A stretch of 36,748 nucleotides of DNA from Acidobacteriota bacterium. Lineage in GTDB: Bacteria > Acidobacteriota > Terriglobia > Bryobacterales > Bryobacteraceae. Under the pieces are notes generated by a model. The model saw only the letters and a list, made by a program, of their open reading frames with translations. It did no database searches and was not told the origin of the DNA. Made by a program: the position numbers and the translations under genes. Location: contig JACQZS010000262.1 of assembly GCA_016213725.1 (NCBI GenBank), positions 1-36,748 of the forward strand, in the 5' to 3' direction. Shown here one piece after another: positions 1 through 7,736 of the stretch (positions are counted from its first letter, which is position 1; every line of letters begins with the position of its first letter).

Positions 1-2
1 CC

Positions 3-95
3 ACGCTCTCCGGAGCGGCAGTGATGGAGTATGGGCTGCCGGTGGTGCTGACGGGGGACTACGCGGCGACGGCATTTACACTGGAGCGGCAGTGA
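3..95 (+). CDS. C-terminal fragment of an unidentified protein (possibly a glycosyltransferase)
   Basis: An open frame enters from the left edge and ends at the TGA at 93-95, giving about 30 C-terminal residues. These include SGAAVMEYGLPVV. A Ser-Gly start, a small-residue run and then EYGLPVV resembles the nucleotide-sugar-binding end of some GT-B glycosyltransferases, but the fragment is too short to be sure. Its stop overlaps the start of the sulfatase gene, which suggests co-transcription and translational coupling. The last codons contain the second copy of a 15-nt direct repeat (12-26 and 83-97), so the extreme C-terminus may have been altered by a small duplication. Confidence 0.4.
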   Translation, partial: TLSGAAVMEYGLPVVLTGDYAATAFTLERQ

Positions 96-1369
96 TGCTG
101 AGCCGCAGGACGCTGTGTCAGATGCCGCTTTTGCTTGCTCCGCGGAGGCGGCCGGAGAACATTGTGCTGATATTGGCCGACGACCTGGGCTCAGGAGACC
201 TGTCCTGTTACGGGTCGGCGTCGATCCGGACGCCGCGGATCGACTCGCTTGCCAGAGACGGGGTGCGATTCACGCAGGCATATGCGAATGCGCCGGAATG
301 CACGCCGACGCGGACCGCGCTGCTGACGGGGCGCTACCAGCAGCGAGTGGGCGGGTTGGAATGCGCCATAGGGGTAGGGAACCAGGGGCGGTACGATGAG
401 GCGCAATGGCTTCAGAAAAGAGGTGAACTGGGGCTGCCGGGAGAGTTGTCGTCGCTGCCGCGGCTGCTGAGGAGAGCGGGGTATGAGACGGCGTCGATCG
501 GGAAATGGCACCTCGGTTACGACCAGAAGTACTGGCCGCGGGAGCATGGCTTTGACTACTCGGAAGGAGTGCTGGGCGGCAACGCGGACTACTACACGCG
601 TCGGGAGGAAGACGGCCGGCCGGTGTACTTCGAGCAGGACCGGCTGGTGGAGCGGCAAGGGCACACGACGGATGTGATTGCCGATGCGGCGTTGCGATAC
701 CTGCGGGCGCGGGACGGGAAGCGGCCGTTCTTCCTGTATCTGCCGTTCACGGCGCCGCATACGCCGATGCAGCCGGGCTACCGGGAGTTGGTGGAGCAAA
801 TGGACCGGCGAGTGGGCGACATTCTGGACGAACTGGAGCGGAGGCGGCTGGCGGAGAATACGGCGGTGATGTTTCTCAGCGATAATGGCGCGGACCCGAA
901 CGGGTCCAATGGCGCGTTGCGGGGACGGAAGTCGAGTGTGTTCGAGGGCGGGATCCGAGTTCCGTGGCTGATGCGCTGGCCCGGAGTGACGCGGCCGGGG
1001 ACACTTTTCAACGAGCCGGCGATGACGATGGATGTGTTGCCGACGTTTGTTGCTGGGGCGCAGCCGGCCGATGGGTTGGACCTGCGGCCGGCTCTGAGTG
1101 GAAAGGGGCGGTTGCCGGAGCGGACGATGTACTGGCGATATAAGCGGCAGAAGAACGTGAGGAAGGCGGTCCGGATGGGGCAGTGGAAGCTGGTTCAGGA
1201 CGATGCGCAGCGGTACTTGTTTCAATTGAGCGACGATCCCGGGGAGAGGGTGAACCTGTACGGGGAACGGGCGAAGGTAAGGAAGGAGATGGAGGATCGA
1301 CTGGCGCGATGGGAAGAGGACGTGCGGGCACCGCGCCTAAGAGAGCATCAGACTCAGGCGTCCCAGTAG
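92..1369 (+). CDS. Sulfatase (arylsulfatase A family)
   Basis: A hydrolase of sulfate esters, probably acting on sulfated polysaccharide or glycan fragments. The formylglycine motif CTPTR is at residues 70-74, where Cys70 would be oxidised by a formylglycine-generating enzyme. It is followed by ALLTGRY. Metal and active-site residues are visible: DD at 30-31, GKWH at 137-140, PH at 222-223, and SDNG at 263-266 with Lys280. The length of 425 residues is a little short for the family. The N-terminus has SRR followed by only a short hydrophobic run, so export by Tat is possible but not convincing. The start is either GTG at 92 or ATG at 95, and both overlap the upstream stop. The 3' end overlaps the convergent MFS gene by 16 nt. 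The substrate cannot be deduced. Confidence 0.93.
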   Translation: MMLSRRTLCQMPLLLAPRRRPENIVLILADDLGSGDLSCYGSASIRTPRIDSLARDGVRFTQAYANAPECTPTRTALLTGRYQQRVGGLECAIGVGNQGRYDEAQWLQKRGELGLPGELSSLPRLLRRAGYETASIGKWHLGYDQKYWPREHGFDYSEGVLGGNADYYTRREEDGRPVYFEQDRLVERQGHTTDVIADAALRYLRARDGKRPFFLYLPFTAPHTPMQPGYRELVEQMDRRVGDILDELERRRLAENTAVMFLSDNGADPNGSNGALRGRKSSVFEGGIRVPWLMRWPGVTRPGTLFNEPAMTMDVLPTFVAGAQPADGLDLRPALSGKGRLPERTMYWRYKRQKNVRKAVRMGQWKLVQDDAQRYLFQLSDDPGERVNLYGERAKVRKEMEDRLARWEEDVRAPRLREHQTQASQ

Positions 1370-2496
1370 CGGCGGGTGATGGCGATGGTGACGGTCTGGA
1401 TGGCGACGATGAGGAGGACGCAGGCGAGCCAGCCGCCGGCGGACCAGAAGGCTCCGGGGAGGGCGGCGCCGGCGCTGCCGCCGAGGTAATAGAACATGCC
1501 GTAGAGGCCGATGGCGGCGCCTTTGCCTTCGTGGGCGACCTTGCCGACGAAGCTGCTGGCGGCCGACTGCGCGACGAAGACGCCGGTGCAGGAGAGGGTG
1601 AGGCCTACCATGACGGCGGCCAGCGAGGGGGCGAGGGTGAGGAGGTTGCCGCCGATGCCCAGCAGGAGGGCGGCGGTGATGGAAGTGCGGTGGCCGAAAC
1701 GGTCGATCCAGCGGCCGGCGGAAGGGGTGATGGCGGCGCCGATCAGGTAGACGCCGAAGATGAGGCCGAGCTGGGCGGTATTCAGGCGGAAGGGGGATGC
1801 GGCGAGGTGGAAGTTGACGTAAGTGAAGATGGCCACCATGGTGAAGAGGACGCAGAAGCCGGCGGTGTAGGTGGCCAGCAGGCGCGGGTTGCGCAGGTGG
1901 CGGAAGATCATCTCGGCGTTGCCGCGCCGCGGGAGGACGAAGCGCTTGCCGGGGGGCATCCAGGCGCGGATGGCGAGGGCGGCGCCGAGGTTGAGGACGC
2001 CGAGGACGATAAAGGCGACCTGCCAGCTCCAGTACATGGAGAGTACGGCGGAGAGCATGCGTCCGGTGAAGCCGCCGAGGACAGTGCCGGTGACATAGGC
2101 GGCCATGGCGGCGCCGACGCCGTCGTTCCACTCCTCGTTGATGTAGGCGACGGTGACGGCGAAGATGCCGGGGGTGAAGACTCCCTGGAGGATCCGCCAG
2201 AAGAGGAACTGGCCGTAGGTGGTGGAGGTGGCGGCGAGGAAGGTGGGGATGGCGACCAGGATGGTGGCGGGGACGATGACCTGCTTGCGGCCGAAGCGGT
2301 CGGCGACGATGCCGACGAATGGCGCGGCGAGGGCGACGGCGAGGGTGGAGAGGCTGACGGCGAGGCTGATGCCGGCGGGGGAGGTGTGGAAGACGCGGGC
2401 CAGCAGGGGCAGCATGGGCTGCGGCGCGTAGAGATCGAGGAACGCGCAGAAGCCGGCGAAAACCACCGCCAACAGCCGCTTTCTGCGCGCTTCCAT
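1354..2496 (-). CDS. MFS transporter (YnfM-like drug/solute exporter type)
   Basis: A 380-residue inner-membrane protein with about 12 hydrophobic helices. MFS motif A is visible as GIVADRFGRK at residues 62-71. The N-terminal DLYAPQPMLPLL is typical of the YnfM-like branch of small-molecule exporters. The start ATG (2496) has AGAGG a few bases upstream. The gene is divergent from the oxidoreductase at 2553, with only 56 nt between the start codons. It converges on the sulfatase with a 16-nt overlap. The transported compound is unknown, and the neighbourhood does not decide it. Confidence 0.88.
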   Translation of the reverse strand: MEARRKRLLAVVFAGFCAFLDLYAPQPMLPLLARVFHTSPAGISLAVSLSTLAVALAAPFVGIVADRFGRKQVIVPATILVAIPTFLAATSTTYGQFLFWRILQGVFTPGIFAVTVAYINEEWNDGVGAAMAAYVTGTVLGGFTGRMLSAVLSMYWSWQVAFIVLGVLNLGAALAIRAWMPPGKRFVLPRRGNAEMIFRHLRNPRLLATYTAGFCVLFTMVAIFTYVNFHLAASPFRLNTAQLGLIFGVYLIGAAITPSAGRWIDRFGHRTSITAALLLGIGGNLLTLAPSLAAVMVGLTLSCTGVFVAQSAASSFVGKVAHEGKGAAIGLYGMFYYLGGSAGAALPGAFWSAGGWLACVLLIVAIQTVTIAITRRYWDA

Positions 2497-2538
2497 GAAT
2501 CCTCTATTGTGGCATTCCCGAAAGCGGGGCCGCGAACA

Positions 2539-2544
2539 TATACT
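2539..2544 (+). promoter_or_regulatory. Candidate -10 element for the Gfo/Idh/MocA gene
   Basis: TATACT lies 8 nt before the ATG at 2553 in the 56-nt divergent spacer. There is no convincing -35 at standard spacing. If it is used, the transcript would start within a few bases of the ATG. Confidence 0.25.
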
Positions 2545-2552
2545 GGGTGTCT

Positions 2553-3899
2553 ATGGATCGACGCCACTTTCTGAAGACAACCAGCGCGGGGCTGAGCGCA
2601 ACGGCCGCATACGCCGCTCCGGAACCGGAATACGACAAATCGAAGGTGCGGAGGGTGGGGCTGATCGGCACGGGCTGGTATGGGAAGGTGGACCTGCTGA
2701 GGCTGGTGCAGGTAGCGCCGGTGGAGGTGGTGTCGCTGTGCGACGTGGACAGCCAGATGGCGGCGCAGGCCGCGGAGATCGTCTCAACGCGGCAGAAGTC
2801 CGGCAAGAAGCCGCGGGTGTTCAAAGACTACCGCGAGATGCTGGCGCAGAAAGACCTGGACATCGTGCTGGTGGGGACGCCGGATCACTGGCATGCGCTG
2901 GCGGCGATTGGGGCGATCCAGTCCGGCTGCGACGTGTGGCTGCAGAAGCCGATCTCGGTGGACGTGGTGGAGAGCCTGGCGATTCTGGCGGCGGCACGGA
3001 AGTACAAGCGCGTGGTGCAGATTGGGACGCAGCGGCGATCGACGCCGCACCTGATTGAGGCGCGGGAGGAGATCCTCAAGGCCGGGAAACTGGGCAAGAT
3101 CTCGCACGTGGAGATCGGCTGCTACTACGGCTCCAGGCCGGAGAATCCGCCTGTGATTCCCGTGCCGCCCAACCTGGATTACGAGATGTGGGCGGGCCCG
3201 GCGCCGAAGCTGCCGTACACGTCGATGATCCATCCGCAGCGGTGGCGGGCATTCATGGAGTACGGCAATGGAACGATGGGCGACATGGGCATCCATATGT
3301 ACGATATGGTGCGGTGGATGCTGGATCTGGGTTGGCCGGAGACGGTGTCGTCTTCAGGCGGCATCTATGTGAACAAGGGGGGGCTATCCAATATCAGCGA
3401 CACTCAGGTGGCGACGTTCCATCATCCGGAACTGGAAGTGGTGTGGACGCACCGGAGGTGGGGCCAGCCGCCGGACCCGAAGTACCCGTGGGCGGGGATC
3501 TTCTACGGAGAGAAGGGGATACTGAAGGCAAGCGTGTATTCCTACGACTTCCTGCCGGCGCAGGGGCAGGCGGTTCACAGGGACGTCACCTATGAACTGG
3601 AGCAGTACCCGGAGGACAAGACGGAGCCGCGGCTGGAGAAGCACTGCGCGCCCGCGGTCAGGCTGCAGATGAAGGACTTCCTGGCGGCGATCGACAAACG
3701 GTCGAAGCCGGTGGCGGACGTGGAGCAGGGCGCGATCTCGACCATCGGGTGCATTCTTGCGAACGTGAGCATGTCACTGGGCCGTTCTTTGCGATGGGAT
3801 CCGGTCAAGGGCCAGGTAGTGGGCGATGCGGAGGCGAACACGAAGCTGGCGAGGCCGTACCGCGCGCCGTGGGTGCATCCCGATCCAAAGACGGTGTAG
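2553..3899 (+). CDS. Gfo/Idh/MocA family oxidoreductase with Tat signal
   Basis: An NAD(P)-dependent sugar or polyol dehydrogenase-like enzyme, probably exported folded. Twin arginines (DRRHFLK) lie at the very start, followed by a small-residue hydrophobic stretch ending near AAYAAPEP. The dinucleotide-binding loop GLIGTGWYG lies at about residues 35-43. The usual EKP of the family is replaced by QKP (LQKPIS), which keeps the catalytic Lys but not the Glu. A second half with HPQRWRAF and GDMGIHMYD is typical of the exported subgroup common in Acidobacteria and Planctomycetes. I chose the ATG at 2553 because it places the RR motif at residues 3-4; a GTG at 2547 is in frame. A TATACT box 8 nt before this ATG may give a nearly leaderless mRNA. 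Substrate unknown. Confidence 0.9.
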   Translation: MDRRHFLKTTSAGLSATAAYAAPEPEYDKSKVRRVGLIGTGWYGKVDLLRLVQVAPVEVVSLCDVDSQMAAQAAEIVSTRQKSGKKPRVFKDYREMLAQKDLDIVLVGTPDHWHALAAIGAIQSGCDVWLQKPISVDVVESLAILAAARKYKRVVQIGTQRRSTPHLIEAREEILKAGKLGKISHVEIGCYYGSRPENPPVIPVPPNLDYEMWAGPAPKLPYTSMIHPQRWRAFMEYGNGTMGDMGIHMYDMVRWMLDLGWPETVSSSGGIYVNKGGLSNISDTQVATFHHPELEVVWTHRRWGQPPDPKYPWAGIFYGEKGILKASVYSYDFLPAQGQAVHRDVTYELEQYPEDKTEPRLEKHCAPAVRLQMKDFLAAIDKRSKPVADVEQGAISTIGCILANVSMSLGRSLRWDPVKGQVVGDAEANTKLARPYRAPWVHPDPKTV

Positions 3900-3931
3900 G
3901 CAGCAGCGAGGGTCGCCGCATATTCACCCAG

Positions 3932-3953
3932 TTGTCATGCGATAGTAACAATT
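3932..3953 (+). promoter_or_regulatory. Weak Pho-box-like site upstream of the response regulator
   Basis: TTGTCAT is followed 11 nt later by TAGTAAC, giving the 7+4+7 layout of a PhoB binding site. The first half matches CTGTCAT in six of seven positions; the second matches in only three. It lies 33-54 nt before the regulator ATG, where an autoregulatory site would be expected. Confidence 0.2.
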
Positions 3954-3985
3954 CCTGGGTTATCCATAGGAATAGGCAAACTGGA

Positions 3986-4693
3986 ATGAAGAAGATCTTG
4001 CTGATTGAAGACGATGCGGACCTGTTCGCGCTATTGAAGTACAACCTGGAGAAAGAGGGCTTTCAAATGGTTGGCGCTCAGACGGGCAAGGGCGCGGTGG
4101 AGCTGTGCCGGCGCGAGCGGCCGGACCTGATTATCCTGGACATCATGCTGCCGGACTCGGACGGGCTGGATATCTGCAAAGGCATCCGGGCGCGGGCGGA
4201 ACTGGCCCATATACCGGTGATCTTTCTGACGGCGAGGGCCTCGGAGACGGACCGGATTGTTGGATTGGAGCTGGGCGCAAACGACTATATTGTGAAGCCG
4301 TTCTTCGTGCGCGAGCTGGTGGCGAGGATCAAGATTCAGTTCCGGCAAGTGGCGCAGCCGGCGCGGCCGATGAAGGTGGGCGGGTTGGAGCTGGACCGGA
4401 CGAGCTGCCGGGTGACATTGAACGGGGAAGGGCTGGCGTTGACGGCGACCGAGTTCCGGCTGCTGGAGTTCCTGATGTCGCGGCCGGGGGTTGTGTTTTC
4501 GCGCGAGCAGTTGCTGGATGCGGTATGGGGGCACGACCGGGCCGTGACGGACCGGACGGTGGACGTCTACATTCTGAGATTGAGACAGAAGATCGAGGCG
4601 GACGCGTCGGCTCCCGGGTTCATCCGCTCTGTGCGCGGGTTTGGATACTCGTTCAACGAGAACCTGGCGGAGGCGGCGCCGGCGGCGGTCTGA
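3986..4693 (+). CDS. OmpR/PhoB-family response regulator (orphan)
   Basis: A cytoplasmic DNA-binding response regulator of 235 residues. The receiver domain is at about 1-120, with acidic pocket EDD (8-10), phospho-acceptor Asp52 (LDIMLPD), Thr82 and Lys104 (VKPF). A winged-helix DNA-binding domain is at about 128-230, recognised by LTATEFRLLEFL and ending VRGFGYSF. The ATG at 3986 gives the normal start MKKILLIEDD; the frame is open further upstream but that part overlaps the preceding gene. No histidine kinase is adjacent and a terminator follows immediately, so the cognate kinase must be elsewhere. PhoB-like is the closest description by layout, but regulation of phosphate genes is not proven. 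Confidence 0.93.
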   Translation: MKKILLIEDDADLFALLKYNLEKEGFQMVGAQTGKGAVELCRRERPDLIILDIMLPDSDGLDICKGIRARAELAHIPVIFLTARASETDRIVGLELGANDYIVKPFFVRELVARIKIQFRQVAQPARPMKVGGLELDRTSCRVTLNGEGLALTATEFRLLEFLMSRPGVVFSREQLLDAVWGHDRAVTDRTVDVYILRLRQKIEADASAPGFIRSVRGFGYSFNENLAEAAPAAV

Positions 4694-4718
4694 TTGTCAC
4701 CATTGAAATTGAAGCAGG

Positions 4719-4747
4719 GGGCCGCCTGGGAGGGCGGCCCTTTTTGT
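4719..4747 (+). terminator. Rho-independent terminator after the response regulator
   Basis: An 8-bp perfect GC stem (4719-4726 with 4733-4740) and a 6-nt loop are followed by TTTTT at 4741-4745. It isolates the regulator from the TonB receptor gene. The rest of the 247-nt gap (4694-4940) shows no gene. Confidence 0.85.
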
Positions 4748-4940
4748 TGTGGCGGTCGGGGTGGCGGAGTGAGGCGGCCAGAGGCTGAAACGATGGCGCC
4801 GACGGCGGCGAGCGGCGGCTGGAGTGCGGCGGCAGGGCGTAACGGGGCGTTCACGGGACTATGACGCGCTTTTCACCGGGGAGTCATGGCGGATTCACAG
4901 GCCGGTGGTGTGCTGGTAGCTGTCAATTTCGGCACAACGC

Positions 4941-7700
4941 ATGGTACGGCTTTCAGCTCTGTTTCCTCCTTTGATGATGTTCGCCGCCGCGGTTCAGGCG
5001 CAGTCCGAACCTGGCAAGGGTATGGTAGCGGGACGGGTATTCGACGGGGCCAACGGCACGCCGGTGCGACAGGCGGTGATCTCCGTGAAGTCGCCAATTC
5101 AGGTCGAGACCGTGTCGGATCTGGACGGGAAGTATTCGTTGAGTCTGCCGCCGGGCTCGTACCAACTGCAATTCCTGGCGCCGCAGTATCTGCCGGCGGT
5201 TCTGGACAAGGTGGACGTGAAGGCAGGGGAGACGACGGAAGCCAGCACGGTGCTGGCGGCGAGCACGGCGGTGACGACGGTGGAGGTTTCGGAGACGGTC
5301 AATGCAGCGACCGCCACAGCCGAGGCCATGTTGATGGAGAGAAAGCTGGCTGCGGCGGTGAGCGATGGGCTTTCATCGGAAGAGATTCATCAATCTGTGG
5401 CCTCGGATGCGGCGGGGGCGTTGACGCGAGTGACGGGCGTGTCGGTGGTGGATTCGGGCTTCGTGTTCGTGCGCGGGTTGGGCGAACGGTACAGCTCGAC
5501 GATGTTGAACAACGCGGTGATTCCGACGACGGAGCCGGAGAAACGCGTGGTGCCGCTGGACCTGTTTCCGGCCAGCCTGATCGATGGGATCAAGGTGGTG
5601 AAGAGCTACACGCCGGACCTGCCGGGCGAGTTCAGCGGCGGGGTGGTGCAGTTGTCGACGGTGGAATTCCCCAGCGCCAAGGTGCTGAAGTTCAGCGTGA
5701 CGTCGGGATACAACTCGCGGACGACGGGGAGGAAGTACCTGACTTATCCGGGCGGGAGCCGGGACTTCTTCGGCGCCGACGACGGCACGCGCGGCCTGCC
5801 AGGGGCGATTCCGCCGGATCAGAGGATTATCCAGGGCAAGTACACGGCGCAGCAGCTGCAGGCCTTCGGGCGGAGTTTCGCGAACAATTGGGAGCCGGCG
5901 GAGATCTCGACGATGAGGCCGCAGCAGAGCTACTCGGTGGTGGCCGGCAACACATGGGGCCGCTTTGGCGTGGTGGGGGCGCTGACGTTTTCCAACCGGC
6001 CGGTGAATCTGACGGAAGAGCAGCGTTACCTGCGCATGGGCGCGCATGGGCCGATCGTCTTCACGAATTACGAGGATTTTCAGGGATACGACGAGAGCGC
6101 GCGGCTGGGCGGAGTGCTGAACCTGGCGGTGAAGCTGAACTCGGCCAACAAGCTGGTGATCCGGAACACGCTGACGCGAGATTCCGACAAGGAGTCCCGC
6201 GAGTTCAAGGGCTATGACGGTTCCAACGATGGAAACTTGTGGTCACAAAGGCAGCGGTTTATCCAGCGCGGCCTGCTGTCGACGGGCGTGGAGGGCAGCC
6301 ATTCGCTGGCGCGACTCGGGAACACGTTGCTGAAGTGGCAGTTCACGTACGCGAAGTCGAACCGGGACGAACCGGACCTGCGGGAGGTGATTCGCGGGCA
6401 GGTGCCGGATGGGCGGTGGGTGTATCTGGGGCTGTCGTCCTCCGGGCAGCGGTTCTTCAACGAGATGGATGACCGGATCTACGAACCGCAGGTGGAGCTT
6501 TCGAAGCCGTTCTTCCGAGGGCCGGTGACGGGCATATTTTCGGTGGGGTTCCGGGGTACGTTTCGAAGCCGCGACTTTCAGGCGCGCCGCTTCCGGTTCA
6601 TTCCCCAGCGTTCGTCCACGCTGCCGCTGTTCGCCGCTTCAAACATGCTGTTTGCGCCGGACAACATCCGGCCCGACGGTTTTCAGTTGAGCGAGTTCAC
6701 GCGGTCAACAGACCGCTACGACGCGACCATGGACATCTACGCCGGGTACGCCATGTTAGACGTGAACCTGGGTCCGAGGTGGCGCGTGGTGGGCGGCCTG
6801 CGCATGGAGGACGCCGACATCCGGGTGAACACGATCGACCCGCTGGTGCCGGGGGCGAAGCCGCAGACGGCGAGCCTGGTGAACCGGGATCCGATGCCGG
6901 CTGCGACTGCGATCTATGCCTTGACGCCGCGGCAGAACCTGCGCGCGAGCTGGGCGCACACGGTGTCGCGGCCGGACTTCCGCGAGCTGTCGCCCTTCGA
7001 CTTCAACAACGTCTATGGCGGCTTCGTGACACAGGGCAACCCGAACCTGATGCGGGCGACGGTGAACAACACGGATGCGCGCTGGGAGTGGTTTCCGGGC
7101 GGCAACCAGCTGCTGGCAGCCAGCTTCTTCATCAAGAGTTTCAGGAACCCGATCGAGGTGACGATTCTGCCGGCGAACGATCTGCGGCAGACGTACGTCA
7201 ACGCCAAGGGGGCGCGGAACGTCGGGTTCGAGCTGGAGTCGCGCACGGAGCTGCGGAAATTCAGCAGCAAGCTGCGGGATTTCGGGGTGCAGGGCAACTT
7301 CACGTTCGTGGATTCGAACATCGAGATCCGGCCGGAAGACGCGTCGCTGCTGACGTCGCATAGCAGGCCGTTGTTGGGGCAGTCGCGGTACATCGCGAAC
7401 TTCATCACGGACTGGAGGAAGGCGAGGTGGCGGTCGGATGCGCGGTTCGATTTGAACTTCGTATCGCGCCGGATCTCGGATGTGGGGACGTTCGGGCTGC
7501 CGGACATCTACCAGGAAGGCAACATCTTCCTGGACTTCAGCTACCAATACGCGCTGACGGAAGACGCCAAGTACGTGGTGCGGTTCACCGGAGAAAACCT
7601 GGGTGACAACCGCTACCAGTGGACACAGGGCGCCTTCACGCAGCGGAGCTACTACGTGGGGCGGACGCTTTCCGTTGGGCTGACGGTATCGATTTTCTAG
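4941..7700 (+). CDS. TonB-dependent receptor with carboxypeptidase-regulatory-like domain
   Basis: An outer-membrane active-transport protein of 919 residues. A signal peptide is present at about 1-21 (hydrophobic stretch ending VQAQ). A carboxypeptidase-regulatory-like beta-sandwich follows at about 25-110 (GRVFDGANGTPV, then DLDGKYSLSLPPGSY). A TonB-box-like TTVEVSETV comes next, then the plug at about 130-255 (VASDAAGALTRVTGVSV, FVRGLGERY). The remainder is a long beta-barrel ending in the aromatic SVGLTVSIF expected for BAM insertion. The start ATG at 4941 has no clear Shine-Dalgarno but gives a good signal peptide. It is followed at 36 nt by a secreted partner gene. The substrate is unknown; polysaccharide fragments, phosphate esters and metal chelates are all possible. 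Confidence 0.93.
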   Translation: MVRLSALFPPLMMFAAAVQAQSEPGKGMVAGRVFDGANGTPVRQAVISVKSPIQVETVSDLDGKYSLSLPPGSYQLQFLAPQYLPAVLDKVDVKAGETTEASTVLAASTAVTTVEVSETVNAATATAEAMLMERKLAAAVSDGLSSEEIHQSVASDAAGALTRVTGVSVVDSGFVFVRGLGERYSSTMLNNAVIPTTEPEKRVVPLDLFPASLIDGIKVVKSYTPDLPGEFSGGVVQLSTVEFPSAKVLKFSVTSGYNSRTTGRKYLTYPGGSRDFFGADDGTRGLPGAIPPDQRIIQGKYTAQQLQAFGRSFANNWEPAEISTMRPQQSYSVVAGNTWGRFGVVGALTFSNRPVNLTEEQRYLRMGAHGPIVFTNYEDFQGYDESARLGGVLNLAVKLNSANKLVIRNTLTRDSDKESREFKGYDGSNDGNLWSQRQRFIQRGLLSTGVEGSHSLARLGNTLLKWQFTYAKSNRDEPDLREVIRGQVPDGRWVYLGLSSSGQRFFNEMDDRIYEPQVELSKPFFRGPVTGIFSVGFRGTFRSRDFQARRFRFIPQRSSTLPLFAASNMLFAPDNIRPDGFQLSEFTRSTDRYDATMDIYAGYAMLDVNLGPRWRVVGGLRMEDADIRVNTIDPLVPGAKPQTASLVNRDPMPAATAIYALTPRQNLRASWAHTVSRPDFRELSPFDFNNVYGGFVTQGNPNLMRATVNNTDARWEWFPGGNQLLAASFFIKSFRNPIEVTILPANDLRQTYVNAKGARNVGFELESRTELRKFSSKLRDFGVQGNFTFVDSNIEIRPEDASLLTSHSRPLLGQSRYIANFITDWRKARWRSDARFDLNFVSRRISDVGTFGLPDIYQEGNIFLDFSYQYALTEDAKYVVRFTGENLGDNRYQWTQGAFTQRSYYVGRTLSVGLTVSIF

Positions 7701-7736
7701 GTTTTGTTGAGTTTGGAGTTCCGTCAAAGGAGAAAC

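Noticed and set aside
1183-2574. Long plus-strand open frame (about 460 codons) over the MFS gene
   Set aside because: It is antisense to a clear MFS transporter and encodes a Gly/Asp/Glu-rich low-complexity sequence, a product of high GC content.
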